A stretch of DNA of 64,000 nt. It comes from Streptomyces cirratus. GTDB lineage: Bacteria > Actinomycetota > Actinomycetes > Streptomycetales > Streptomycetaceae. The DNA lies in assembly GCF_014650775.1 (NCBI RefSeq), contig NZ_BMVP01000005.1:124001-188000 (forward strand), read 5' to 3'. Position 1 is the stretch's first letter; each line of letters begins with the position of its first letter. Both the position numbers and the translations under genes were made by a program. This document shows positions 44,343 through 52,836 of the stretch, piece by piece. The notes beneath the pieces were generated by a model. That model did not search any database, was not told the origin of the DNA, and saw only the letters and a list, made by a program, of their open reading frames with translations.

Positions 44343-44434
44343 CAAGTTGAGTAAACATCCTCCGCTCCGCGAGGCCGTCGGTGAAGGCTCGGGACCGACG
44401 GCGGGAAGCTCGACACGCGGGAGAAGGTGGAACG

Positions 44435-44959
44435 GTGCGGCCCGAGGGTACGAACGGCACCAGTGACGGGGGCGGTGGTGGGCTGGCGGTGCCCATGGCG
44501 TGGCTCTACGCGGAGTACATCGCCGACGAGCTGCTGCGCACGGGCCGGCTGATCCCGGTCGGCACGCTGGAGTTCCGGGCCGGCCGGGACACCCTCGCGC
44601 TGACCATCTACCTCTCTGACGCCGCCGGCGAGCTCTCCGGGATCCGGGTCGTCTCACAGCTCGACGAGTGGCTGTCGCTGACGGCCTACGGGCATCCCTG
44701 GCGCGACTGGGCGCAGACGCGTTTCCTCCAGCTCGGCGAGGAAGCCAGGGAGGACGGCCGCGAGGAGGACCCGGACCTGGAACTGGCCCGGGCGGCCTGG
44801 CGCTGGCTGGACCACACGGAGCTGTTCGCCACGAACCTCGACCCGGGCCGGCACGGCCACGCGGACACCCCGGCGGGCCTGGACGAGAACGCCCGCGTCT
44901 GGACACCGGCCTGGCAACTGGGGCTTCCGCTGGGCCACTTGGCGATGCACTTGTTCTGA
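44435..44959 (+). CDS. Conserved-looking hypothetical protein downstream of the sigma factor
   Basis: I do not recognise a family. The 174-residue protein is soluble and acidic, with the pattern WLYAEYIADELLRTGRLIPVG, then LEFRAGRDTLALTIYLSDAAGELSGIRV, and WRDWAQTRFLQLGEEAREDGREEDPDLE. No signal peptide, membrane helix or metal motif is seen. GTG 44435 is chosen because AAGGTGG lies 4 bases before it. It follows the ECF sigma gene by 208 bases and may be under separate control. It could be a partner of the sigma factor, but this is only positional. Confidence 0.65.
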   Translation: MRPEGTNGTSDGGGGGLAVPMAWLYAEYIADELLRTGRLIPVGTLEFRAGRDTLALTIYLSDAAGELSGIRVVSQLDEWLSLTAYGHPWRDWAQTRFLQLGEEAREDGREEDPDLELARAAWRWLDHTELFATNLDPGRHGHADTPAGLDENARVWTPAWQLGLPLGHLAMHLF

Positions 44960-44968
44960 GGCGGATCC

Positions 44969-45373
44969 TCAGGCGTCCGCGCGACGGGAACCGGGCGCCT
45001 CGGCGGGATCGGTGACGAGACCGGTGAAGTCGGCCTCGTTGCGCTCGGCCCGGGTCACGTAGCAGCGGGCGATGAGCCACATCACCGGGTACACGAGCAG
45101 GCCGAGCGCCACCCAGACCAGCGGTCCCGACGCGACCCGGGGCCCCAGGAACACCAGCGGCAGCGCGCCGACCAGCAGCGCGAGCGCGGCCAACGCCCCC
45201 AGCGCGGCCCGGAGCTGACTGCGCATCAACGCGCGGACGTAGGTGGCCCCGACGCTCGTCTGCTCGGAGATCTCCGAGCGCGCCGGCGTATGCGCGGCCA
45301 CCCTCCGCCGCGCCCTCCGCGCCACGCCGGTCACCACCTCGCGCCGCCCCACCGCCTGCTGCTCCCCGGCCAT
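44969..45373 (-). CDS. Small two-helix membrane protein of unknown function
   Basis: This 134-residue protein has a basic, Arg-rich N-terminus (VARRARRRVAAH), then two membrane helices (LGALAALALLVGALPLVFLG and GPLVWVALGLLVYPVMWLIARCYV) and a short acidic C-terminus. Such proteins are often found next to sodium/solute symporters of the ActP type, but none is present here. The ATG at 45373 is favoured over an upstream start. It is convergent with the hypothetical gene at 44435. Function unknown. Confidence 0.7.
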   Translation of the reverse strand: MAGEQQAVGRREVVTGVARRARRRVAAHTPARSEISEQTSVGATYVRALMRSQLRAALGALAALALLVGALPLVFLGPRVASGPLVWVALGLLVYPVMWLIARCYVTRAERNEADFTGLVTDPAEAPGSRRADA

Positions 45374-45485
45374 GACGGGGAAGTCTAGGCCGGACGCGGT
45401 CCGCGAACCAGGAGTGCGGCCCGTGGCCCCGCTGCCCGGCAACACCGCCGAGGCGCCGGTCGCGGAGCCCCGGGGTGGTCCGAGG

Positions 45486-46346
45486 TCACTTGAGGAGTCG
45501 CGAGAGGCGGCGGTCCGCGAGGGGTTTGCCGCCGGTCTGGCAGGTGGGGCAGTACTCCAGCGAGGAGTCGGCGAAGGACACCGACCGGATGGTGTCCCCG
45601 CACACCGGGCACGGCTCGCCCGTGCGGCCGTGGACCCGTAGCCCGCTCTTCTTCTCGGCCTTGAGCCGCCCCGCCGCCACCCCGTGGGCCCGCTCGACGG
45701 CCGCGCGCAGGGTGTCCTGGACGGCGTCGTACAGGTGCGTCACCTGGCCCTCGTCGAAGGAGGCGGCGAGCTTGAACGGCGAGACCTTCGCGGCGTGCAG
45801 GATCTCGTCGCTGTAGGCGTTGCCGATGCCGGCGATGACGCTCTGGTCGCGGAGCACGCCCTTGATCTGCCGCCGCTCCCCCGCCAGCAGGGCGGCGAAC
45901 GCGTCCCGGTCGAAGTCGTCGGCGAGCGGGTCGGGCCCGAGCCGGGCGATTCCCGGCACCTCCTGGGGGTCGCGGACCACGTACACCGCGAGCCGCTTCT
46001 GGGTGCCGGCCTCGGTGAGGTCGAAGCCCCCGCCGCCCTCCAGCGCGACGCGCAGCGCCAGCGGCCCCTTGCCGGGGCGCGGCGGCTGGGCGGGCAGGGT
46101 GTCCTGCCAGCGCAGCCAGCCGGCCCGGGCCAGGTGCGTGACGAGGTGGAGTTCGCCGATCCGCAGGGCGAGGAACTTCCCGTACCGGGTGGTGGACCCG
46201 GCAGGCTGCCCTTCGAGGGCGCTGAGCGGGGGGTCGTACGTCTTGAGCACGCTGACCGCGAGGGGGAGGACGTGCTCGACCACCCGCCCGCTCAGGTGCT
46301 CGTCGAGGAACTCCCTCAGGGCCTCGACTTCGGGCAGCTCCGGCAT
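45486..46346 (-). CDS. Formamidopyrimidine-DNA glycosylase/endonuclease VIII family (Fpg/Nei)
   Basis: This 286-residue base-excision repair enzyme removes oxidised bases and cleaves the abasic site. The N-terminal PELPEVEALREFL provides the catalytic Pro2 (after Met removal) and Glu3. The helix-two-turns-helix region is RQIKGVLRDQSVIAGIGNAYSDEILH, and the C-terminal zinc finger is CPVCGDTIRSV with CPTCQTGG. The zinc finger is less typical at the final Lys/Arg region (CQTGGKPLADRRLSR). Whether it prefers oxidised purines or pyrimidines cannot be told. The phosphatase gene lies upstream on the same strand. Confidence 0.92.
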   Translation of the reverse strand: MPELPEVEALREFLDEHLSGRVVEHVLPLAVSVLKTYDPPLSALEGQPAGSTTRYGKFLALRIGELHLVTHLARAGWLRWQDTLPAQPPRPGKGPLALRVALEGGGGFDLTEAGTQKRLAVYVVRDPQEVPGIARLGPDPLADDFDRDAFAALLAGERRQIKGVLRDQSVIAGIGNAYSDEILHAAKVSPFKLAASFDEGQVTHLYDAVQDTLRAAVERAHGVAAGRLKAEKKSGLRVHGRTGEPCPVCGDTIRSVSFADSSLEYCPTCQTGGKPLADRRLSRLLK

Positions 46347-46404
46347 GCTCCCAGCCTGCCGCGACCTCGCGCGGAACGCGAGCCGTACACCGGGCCCGGC
46401 CGCC

Positions 46405-48450
46405 CTACGTCAGCACGAACTCGCACCACACGCACTTGCCGCTGCCCCTGGGCTCGACGCCCCACACGTCCGCGAGGCGGTCCACCAGCATCAGACCGCG
46501 GCCCGAGACGCCCGCCTCGCCCGCCTCGCGGCGTCGCGGCAGGGCGCTGGAGCGGTCCTCGACCTCCACCCGCAGCCGCCGCCGGTCGCCCGGCAGGATC
46601 CGGAGCGTCACGATCGCCGGGCCGTCCGTGTGCATGAGGGCGTTGACGATCAACTCGTCGGCGACCAGCTCGATCTCGTCGGCCCGCTCCCGCGCCCCCC
46701 ACGCCCGCACCGCCGCGCCGATCATGTGCCGGGCCGCGACCAGGGCCTCCGGGTCCCCCGGGGCCACGTGCTGCTGGAGCCGGCTGCCGCCCTGCGGCGC
46801 GTCGGGTACCTGGCGGCGCAGCAGGAGCAGCGCCATGTCGTCGTCGCCGCCTCGCTCGTCGATGACGCCGCACAGCTGGTCCGCCAGCTCCTGGAGGTCC
46901 GCCGGGCCGCGGCACACCAGCTCCGTCAGGTGCCGGATCCCGTCGTCGAGGTCCGCGCCGGGCTGCTCGACCAGTCCGTCCGTGCACAGCAGAAGCGTCT
47001 CCCCCGGATCCAGTTCCAGCGTGGTGACGGCGTACTCCAGCCGGCCGAACTCCGCCGAGAGCCCCAGCGGCATCCCGCCCTCGACGGCGAGCCTGCGGCA
47101 GTCCCCGTCCCGGGTGCGCAGGAGCGGGTCGAGGTGCCCGGCCCGCACCAGTTGGAGCACTCCGGTCGCGAGGTCCGCCTCCACGTAGGTGCAGGTCGCG
47201 AAGCGGTCGGTGTCCAGCTCGTGCAGGAACACCGACGCCCGCGCCATGACGGTGGCGGGCGAGTGCCCTTCGGCGGCGTACGCGCGCAGCACGATGCGCA
47301 GCTGGCCCATCACGGCGGCCGCGTGGGTGTCGTGGCCCTGCACGTCGCCGATGACGGCCCCGACCCGGCCGCCCGGCAGGGGAATGACGTCGTACCAGTC
47401 GCCCCCGATGTCCTGGCCCATGCGTGCCGACCGGTAGCGGACCGCGATGTCCGCTCCGGGGACGGACGGGATCCTGCGCGGCAGCATCGCCTGTTGGAGG
47501 CCTTCGGCCAGGTCGTGTTCCTGCTCCAGCAGCATGGCCCGTTGCAGGCTCTGCGCGATGCTGCTGCCGAGGGCGACCAGCAGGTTCCGTTCCTCCTGCG
47601 TGAAGCCGTCCTTGTCCTGGTAGAGCAGTCCGATGGCGCCTATCGGCCGGGCCTGGGCGATCAGGGGCAGGTAGGCGGCGGCCGAGATGTCCATCGAGGA
47701 GATCTTCGCCCAGAGTCCGGGGTAGCCCTCTGCGAACTCCTTCGCGGAGTCGAGGAAGCGGGGCTGGAGCGAGCGGACGACCTCGCTCATCGGGTACTGC
47801 TCGTCGATGCGGGTGTAGCGGGTGCCGGGAACGAAACTTCCTTCCGGCCCCTCCGCCACCAGGTGGATCCGGCCGGCCTCGACCAGACCCATCACCATGC
47901 CCATCGAGCCGAGCCGCTCCAGGCCGTGCGCGTCCCCGAGTGCGTCGATGACGTCCTTGACGGTACGGGCGTGCGCGAGGGCGGCGGTGGTGCTTTCGAC
48001 CACCGAGGTCTGGCGGCGGCGTTCCTCGTCAAGGCCGAGGCGCTCCGCCGAGTGGCCGAGTTCCTCGGTCGCGTCCCGCACGATGCCGATGATCCGGTAC
48101 GGGCGCCCGTCGGGGTCGCGCATGACGCGGCCCTGTGTGTGGGTCCAGCGCAGGGCGCCGTCCCGGCAGCGGATGCGGAAGTAGGCGCCGTAGCTGTCCA
48201 CGCCGCTCTTGAGAGCGCTGGAGACGAGGCCGTCGAGCCGGGCCGCCTCGGCGGGCGGTACGCGGTCGGCGAGGGACTCGGGGCGGCCGTCGTATTCGGT
48301 GACACCCGTGTCGAAGACTTCGAGGGCCGCCGCGTCCATGTGCATGAGACCGGTGAGCAGGTCCCAGTCAAAACTGCCCATCCGGTTCAGCGAGAGCGAC
48401 CGGTCCGGGTGCGCGGGCCAGTCGTCCGGCAGCGATACGGCGGTCGGCAC
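46405..48450 (-). CDS. PAS-GAF-PP2C (SpoIIE-type) phosphatase with HATPase domain
   Basis: This 681-residue regulator is typical of Streptomyces. A PAS domain is at about 25-130 (GSFDWDLLTGLM, YGAYFRIRCRDGALRWTHTQ), a GAF domain at about 150-310, a SpoIIE-like PP2C domain at about 330-540 (GQDIGGDWYDVIPLPGG, IGDVQGHDTHAAAVMGQLR, RGGDDDMALLLLR), and an RsbW-like ATPase at about 560-680 (ELVADELIVNALMH, GRGLMLVDRLADVWG). It likely dephosphorylates an anti-sigma antagonist and binds an anti-sigma partner, controlling a stress sigma factor. The start is uncertain: GTG 48450 or GTG 48468. It follows the DUF6777-like gene by 8-25 bases. Confidence 0.9.
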   Translation of the reverse strand: MPTAVSLPDDWPAHPDRSLSLNRMGSFDWDLLTGLMHMDAAALEVFDTGVTEYDGRPESLADRVPPAEAARLDGLVSSALKSGVDSYGAYFRIRCRDGALRWTHTQGRVMRDPDGRPYRIIGIVRDATEELGHSAERLGLDEERRRQTSVVESTTAALAHARTVKDVIDALGDAHGLERLGSMGMVMGLVEAGRIHLVAEGPEGSFVPGTRYTRIDEQYPMSEVVRSLQPRFLDSAKEFAEGYPGLWAKISSMDISAAAYLPLIAQARPIGAIGLLYQDKDGFTQEERNLLVALGSSIAQSLQRAMLLEQEHDLAEGLQQAMLPRRIPSVPGADIAVRYRSARMGQDIGGDWYDVIPLPGGRVGAVIGDVQGHDTHAAAVMGQLRIVLRAYAAEGHSPATVMARASVFLHELDTDRFATCTYVEADLATGVLQLVRAGHLDPLLRTRDGDCRRLAVEGGMPLGLSAEFGRLEYAVTTLELDPGETLLLCTDGLVEQPGADLDDGIRHLTELVCRGPADLQELADQLCGVIDERGGDDDMALLLLRRQVPDAPQGGSRLQQHVAPGDPEALVAARHMIGAAVRAWGARERADEIELVADELIVNALMHTDGPAIVTLRILPGDRRRLRVEVEDRSSALPRRREAGEAGVSGRGLMLVDRLADVWGVEPRGSGKCVWCEFVLT

Positions 48451-48475
48451 CGGTCCACCATGACACACCGGCCGG

Positions 48476-49774
48476 TCAGGCGCTCTCCATGGAGGGGGCC
48501 GGATCGTAGGGCTGCCGGGTTTCAGGCGTCAGATACGGGTCGTAGGGCTGCGGGGTGTCCGGCGGGAGGTACGGGTCGTAGGGGGCGGAGGGGACGGAGG
48601 GGTCGAATCCGTACGGGTCCGCCTGCTCCGGGGCCAGGCCGTCGGGTCCCGTCGGCAGCCCGGGGTCGAGGGGCGGCGGCACGTCCTGGGGGGCGTCTTG
48701 CGGGGCGTCTTGCGGGGCGTCTTGCGGGGCGTCTTGCGGGGCGTTCGGCGGGAGGCCGGGCGCGGCGCCGTCCGAGAGGTTCGGGGGCTGCGCGGCGGGC
48801 GGGTCGGAGCGCGGCGGGGACGGCGGCTTGGGCACCGGCAGGGACGGCTGCACCGGCCGGCTCTGGCCGCTCGGCGCCGTCGGTTCGGTGGGCCCGTCGG
48901 GGCCGGTCGGGGCGGCGGGGCCCTCGGGGGCGAGGGGACCGTTCGGGATGCTCTCCGCCGGGTCGTAGGGCGGCAGGCCCTGGGGCGTTCTGTCCTGGGC
49001 GCCGTCGTCACCGGTCTTGCGCTCCAGCCAGGTGTTGTCGGCGAGGTTCACGAGTACGAGGTGGTCCAGCTGCTGGACGGTCGGCTCGATGACGATGACC
49101 TGGTTGGCCTGGTAGCCGTTCCAGGGGTCGCCCTTGATCACCGGGTTCCCCTTGGGGGCACGCGGCGGGGAGAGGGGGTTGCCGGAGCCGCAGCGGACGC
49201 GCGGCATGCCGTGGTCGTCGACGAGGACGGCCGTCCCGGCCTGGAGCACGGACTGGAAGGCGGCGGCCCGGCCGCCCTCCTGGAAGCCGTGGCTGGTGAC
49301 CCGCGTGTCGGCGCGCAGGACCACCGGGGTCAGCTGGCGCAGGAAGTCGCCGATCTTGTCCTGGGCGATGCCCGAGGCTGCGGCGAAGGCGCCCGTCTTG
49401 GCGCTGTCGGAGGTGATGAGGCTCGACTGGTGCTCCACGTCGCAGCTGCCGAGCCGCTGGATGCCGCCGTACAGGCCCGGGGTCGCGGCGTTGACGGTGC
49501 GGATGCCCTGGCCGCTCTGGTTGGGCAGCGGCGGCTGGGCGGGGGCCGATTCCCCGGTGGCGGTGGAGGTGGTGAAGGGGTCCGGTCCCGCTGAGCCGAC
49601 GGGCTGGAGGTGGACCTCCTGGGTTTCCGGCCCGGGGGTGCTCGCGGGTTCCTCGGATCCGCCGCAGGCCGTGGCGAGCAGTCCGATCAGCCCGAGGGCC
49701 GTGAAGAGCGGTGTCCGGGCCGGGGTATGACGGCGCGGCGCCTGACGGTATGTCGGTGCGGGCACGTCGCTCAC
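48476..49774 (-). CDS. DUF6777-like lipoprotein with proline-rich C-terminal region
   Basis: This 432-residue protein has a lipoprotein signal (LFTALGLIGLLATACGGS). The core (about residues 55-240) resembles DUF6777: VHLQPVGSAGPDPFTTS, then NAATPGLYGGIQRLGSCDVE and VRCGSGNPLSPP. The rest is Pro/Asp/Gln-rich and includes a repeat of APQD. The GTG at 49774 follows GGGAGA with a 6-base gap. It is divergent from the YndJ-type operon, with two palindromes between. Function unknown; probable cotranscription with the downstream phosphatase gene suggests an envelope-sensing role, which is only inference. Confidence 0.78.
   Translation of the reverse strand: MSDVPAPTYRQAPRRHTPARTPLFTALGLIGLLATACGGSEEPASTPGPETQEVHLQPVGSAGPDPFTTSTATGESAPAQPPLPNQSGQGIRTVNAATPGLYGGIQRLGSCDVEHQSSLITSDSAKTGAFAAASGIAQDKIGDFLRQLTPVVLRADTRVTSHGFQEGGRAAAFQSVLQAGTAVLVDDHGMPRVRCGSGNPLSPPRAPKGNPVIKGDPWNGYQANQVIVIEPTVQQLDHLVLVNLADNTWLERKTGDDGAQDRTPQGLPPYDPAESIPNGPLAPEGPAAPTGPDGPTEPTAPSGQSRPVQPSLPVPKPPSPPRSDPPAAQPPNLSDGAAPGLPPNAPQDAPQDAPQDAPQDAPQDVPPPLDPGLPTGPDGLAPEQADPYGFDPSVPSAPYDPYLPPDTPQPYDPYLTPETRQPYDPAPSMESA
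48690..48737 (-). repeat. 12-base tandem repeat inside the lipoprotein gene
   Basis: GGGGCGTCTTGC is repeated four times in perfect tandem (48690, 48702, 48714, 48726) and then decays. On the coding strand it gives the AlaProGlnAsp repeats of the proline-rich tail. The copy number could vary by slippage. Confidence 0.9.
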
Positions 49775-49857
49775 GAGATTCTCCCTTTTTGCCCCGATTG
49801 CTTTCTCTTGTCTGCCGCATCCGCGCCCACGGCGCAACCGGAGCGCCATTCAACTCC

Positions 49858-49919
49858 TTGAACATGTTCAAAGCATCGCGTAGGGTCACGATCGCGATTG
49901 AACGCGTTCAAGAACGTTC
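49858..49919. promoter_or_regulatory. Pair of TTGAAC-N2-GTTCAA palindromes (probable operator)
   Basis: TTGAACATGTTCAA (49858-49871) and TTGAACGCGTTCAA (49898-49911) are two perfect 14-base palindromes, 40 bases apart centre to centre (nearly four helical turns). An 8-base palindrome GAACGTTC (49912-49919) follows the second. They lie between the divergent lipoprotein and YndJ-type genes. No regulator gene is adjacent, so the binding protein is unknown. Confidence 0.75.
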
Positions 49920-49943
49920 GGCGCACCGACTCCGGGAGTGGCC

Positions 49944-50846
49944 GTGACGGTACTCGTGAACCTGATCGTCACGCTGGGCATGCTCTACGTCGTCCCCACC
50001 GGTCTGCGCCTGATCGACCGGACCGGGTTCCGCCGCACCGCCCGGCTGTGGCCCCTGCTCGCCGCCCCCGGCGCCCTGTCCCTGTGGCTGCCGCGCGGCG
50101 CCCCCGCCGCGGTGGCGGCCGCACTCTACGCGGCGGCCACCTGGGGCCTGGCGGCCAGGGCGCCGGCCCGGCTGCTGCGCGCCCGCACGCGGACCGGGGC
50201 CCTCCTGCCCGCGCCGGCCGAGGCCGCCGTCCTCACCGCGCTCGTATCGCCCGCCGTCGCCGGCAGCGCCCTCGTCGCGGAACGCGCCGGGTACCGGCTC
50301 TTCGGCTTCGACCTCGACATCCTCGCGCTGACCGTGCCGCACTTCCACTTCGCCGGGTTCACCGCGGCGCTGGTCGCCGGCCTGGTGTGCCGGACGGCCG
50401 GAGCCGGTCCCCTGTGGCGGCCGGACGCCGGGGCCGCGGCCGGTGCCGGGACCGGCGCGCCCCTGGCCCGCTGGGCCGCGTACAGCGTTCCCGCCGGGAC
50501 GTTCCTCGTCCTGATCGGCTACTTCGTCGGCGACCGGGCGGAGCTGGTGGGGGCGGTCGTACTGACCACCGGGATGTGGGCGGTGGCCCTGACCACCTGG
50601 CGCGGCATCCGGCCGGGCGCCCGCGACCGGACCACGCGCGCCCTGCTCGCCACCTCGGCCGGGGTCCTGGCGGCCACGATGCTGCTCGCCCTGTGGTGGG
50701 CGACCGGCGAGGCCACCGGACTCGTCCACCCCACCCTGACCTGGATGGCCGCGACCCACGGCCTCGGCAACGCCCTCGGTTTCGCGCTCTGCTCGCTGCT
50801 GGCCTGGCGCCGGCTCACCATGGACCGACAGGAGATGACCCGATGA
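49944..50846 (+). CDS. YndJ-like multi-pass membrane protein
   Basis: This 300-residue integral membrane protein resembles YndJ-family proteins. About eight to nine hydrophobic segments are seen, with the conserved-looking VPHFHFAGFTAALVAG in the middle and THGLGNALGFALCSLLAWRR near the end. Its function is unknown. The GTG at 49944 (VTVLVNLIV) has a GGGAG five bases before it, while GTG 49938 overlaps that site and is less likely. It is the first gene of a three-gene unit; the next start overlaps its stop (ATGA). Two palindromic operators lie upstream. Confidence 0.75.
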   Translation: MTVLVNLIVTLGMLYVVPTGLRLIDRTGFRRTARLWPLLAAPGALSLWLPRGAPAAVAAALYAAATWGLAARAPARLLRARTRTGALLPAPAEAAVLTALVSPAVAGSALVAERAGYRLFGFDLDILALTVPHFHFAGFTAALVAGLVCRTAGAGPLWRPDAGAAAGAGTGAPLARWAAYSVPAGTFLVLIGYFVGDRAELVGAVVLTTGMWAVALTTWRGIRPGARDRTTRALLATSAGVLAATMLLALWWATGEATGLVHPTLTWMAATHGLGNALGFALCSLLAWRRLTMDRQEMTR

Positions 50847-51385
50847 CCCGACTGCTCAGCACCGGCCACGACACCCTCAGCTACCCGGAACGGGGTGCGA
50901 CGGAGCACCGCCCCCTGCCCGCCGGATACAACCACCTCCACCACCGGACCCGGATCGGCAGCGGCCGGGCCGTCTTCGAGGCCGCCGGGGTGGCGCTGAC
51001 CACCTTCCGCGCGCACCGCGCCTCGGGCATGCGGATCCGGGCCGAGACGGGCGCCGTGCGGCCCGGTGCACGGGTGACCGTCGGGATCGGCTTCGGCCCC
51101 CTGCGCATCGACGCCCCCTGCCTGATCCTGCGGACCGCGTACGAGAGCGCCCGCGTCGGCTTCGCCTACGGGACCCTGGTGAGCCACCCCGAGTCGGGCG
51201 AGGAGTCCTTCATGGTGCTGATGGACCCCGACGGCACCGTGTGGTTCGAGGTGACCGCCTTCAGCCGCCCCGCCCGCTGGTACACCCGCCTCGCCGGCCC
51301 GGTGATCCCCTTCCTCCAGCTGGGTTACGCCCGCCTGCTCGGCCGCACCCTGCGCAAGCTGGCAGCCGGGGCCCCCGGCGCCTGA
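50843..51385 (+). CDS. DUF1990 family protein
   Basis: This 180-residue protein belongs to the DUF1990 family. Seen are LSYPERGATEH with RPLPAGYNHLHHRTRIGSG near the start and LRTAYESARVGFAYGTLVSHPESGEESFMV in the middle. The fold is predicted to be a soluble domain; the function is unknown. Its ATG overlaps the stop of the YndJ-like gene by 4 bases. In several bacteria DUF1990 and YndJ proteins occur together, which fits this arrangement. The lipase maturation factor gene starts 11 bases later. Confidence 0.82.
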   Translation: MTRLLSTGHDTLSYPERGATEHRPLPAGYNHLHHRTRIGSGRAVFEAAGVALTTFRAHRASGMRIRAETGAVRPGARVTVGIGFGPLRIDAPCLILRTAYESARVGFAYGTLVSHPESGEESFMVLMDPDGTVWFEVTAFSRPARWYTRLAGPVIPFLQLGYARLLGRTLRKLAAGAPGA

Positions 51386-51396
51386 TACTGGACGGG

Positions 51397-52836
51397 ATGG
51401 ACTGGTTCACGTCGCCCGGCTACTGGTTGGGCCGGCTGGTCTTCCAGCGGGCCCTCGCCGGCGTCTACCTGTGCGCCTTCACCGCCGCGGCACTCCAGTT
51501 CCGTGCCCTGATCGGTGCGCACGGCATGCTCCCCGTGCCGCGCTACGTGCGCCACGTCCCGTTCCGCCGCGCCCCGAGCCTGTTCCACTGGCGCTACTCG
51601 GACCGGCTCTTCGCCTGCTGCGCATGGGCGGGCGCGGCGGTGGCCGCGGCGCTCGCGGCGGGGGCCGGGGACGCCGTGCCGCTGGGGGCGGCGATGGCGA
51701 TGTGGGCCGTGCTGTGGCTGCTCTACCTGTCGATCGTGAACGTGGGGCAGACCTGGTACTCCTTCGGCTGGGAGTCGCTGCTGCTGGAGGTGGGCTTCCT
51801 CGCCGTCTTCCTCGGCAACGCCCGGACCGGGCCGCCGGTGCTGGTGCTGTGGCTGCTGCGGTGGGTGGTGTTCCGGGTGGAGTTCGGGGCCGGGCTGATC
51901 AAGATGCGGGGCGACCCCTGCTGGCGGAAGCTGACCTGTCTCTACTTCCACCACGAGACGCAGCCGATGCCGGGCCCGCTGAGCTGGTTCTTCCACCACC
52001 TCCCGAAGCCGCTGCACCGGGTGGAGTGCGCCGCGAACCACGTGACCCAACTGGTCGTCCCCATCCTGCTGTTCACCCCGCAGCCGGTGGCCTCGTACGC
52101 CGCCGGGATCATCGTCGCGACGCAGCTCTGGCTGGTGCTGTCGGGGAACTTCGCCTGGCTGAACTGGATCACGATCGCGCCGGCGCTGTCCGCCGTCGAC
52201 TTCACGGGGCTCGCCGGTCCTCCCCCGGCCGCGGCGTTCCGGCCGGCGCCGCTGTGGTACGTGGTGCTGGTGTGCGCGGCGACCGCGCTGGTGCTCGTCC
52301 TCAGTCGGCACCCGGTGGCCAACATGCTCTCCCGGCGCCAGGTGATGAACCGCTCCTTCGATTCCCTGCACCTGGTCAACACCTACGGGGCCTTCGGCAC
52401 CGTGGGCCGGATCCGCGACGAGGTGGTGGTGGAGGGCACGGCCGAGCGGATGCCGCGGGAGGACGGCGACTGGCGCGAGTACGGCTTCAAGGGCAAGCCG
52501 GGCGATCCGCGGAGCCTGCCCCGCCAGTTCGCGCCCTACCACCTGCGGCTGGACTGGCTGATGTGGTTCGCGGCCCTCTCCCCCGGCTACGCGCGGGACT
52601 GGTTCGGGCCGTTCGTCGAGCGGCTGCTGGCGGGCGACCGGGACACCCTGCGGCTGCTGCGCCGCAACCCCTTCCCCGATGCGCCGCCGGTGTACGTGCG
52701 GGCGAGGCTGTACCGCTACCGGTTCACCACCTGGCGCGAGCTCCGCGCGACGGGCGCCTGGTGGCACCGCACGCTGCTGCGCGAGTACCTGCCGCCCACA
52801 CGGCTCGCCGAGGCCGCCTGGTCAGAGCCCGAGTAG
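51397..52836 (+). CDS. Lipase maturation factor family membrane protein
   Basis: This 479-residue membrane protein resembles lipase maturation factor (LMF1) of eukaryotes. It has about six to eight membrane helices and the conserved region LRWVVFRVEFGAGLIKMRGDPCW and CLYFHHETQPMPGPLSWFFHHLPK, then a soluble C-terminal part with NTYGAFGTVGRIRDEVVVEG and WREYGFKGKPGDP. Bacterial members are widespread in actinomycetes, but their role is not settled. It is the last gene of the YndJ-DUF1990 unit. Its last 15 bases overlap the end of the convergent epimerase gene. Confidence 0.85.
   Translation: MDWFTSPGYWLGRLVFQRALAGVYLCAFTAAALQFRALIGAHGMLPVPRYVRHVPFRRAPSLFHWRYSDRLFACCAWAGAAVAAALAAGAGDAVPLGAAMAMWAVLWLLYLSIVNVGQTWYSFGWESLLLEVGFLAVFLGNARTGPPVLVLWLLRWVVFRVEFGAGLIKMRGDPCWRKLTCLYFHHETQPMPGPLSWFFHHLPKPLHRVECAANHVTQLVVPILLFTPQPVASYAAGIIVATQLWLVLSGNFAWLNWITIAPALSAVDFTGLAGPPPAAAFRPAPLWYVVLVCAATALVLVLSRHPVANMLSRRQVMNRSFDSLHLVNTYGAFGTVGRIRDEVVVEGTAERMPREDGDWREYGFKGKPGDPRSLPRQFAPYHLRLDWLMWFAALSPGYARDWFGPFVERLLAGDRDTLRLLRRNPFPDAPPVYVRARLYRYRFTTWRELRATGAWWHRTLLREYLPPTRLAEAAWSEPE

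Noticed and set aside
49898..51385. Alternative plus-strand frame covering the YndJ-like gene
   Set aside because: It only extends the DUF1990 frame upstream through the YndJ-like coding region; the ATGA overlap at 50843 gives the real start.
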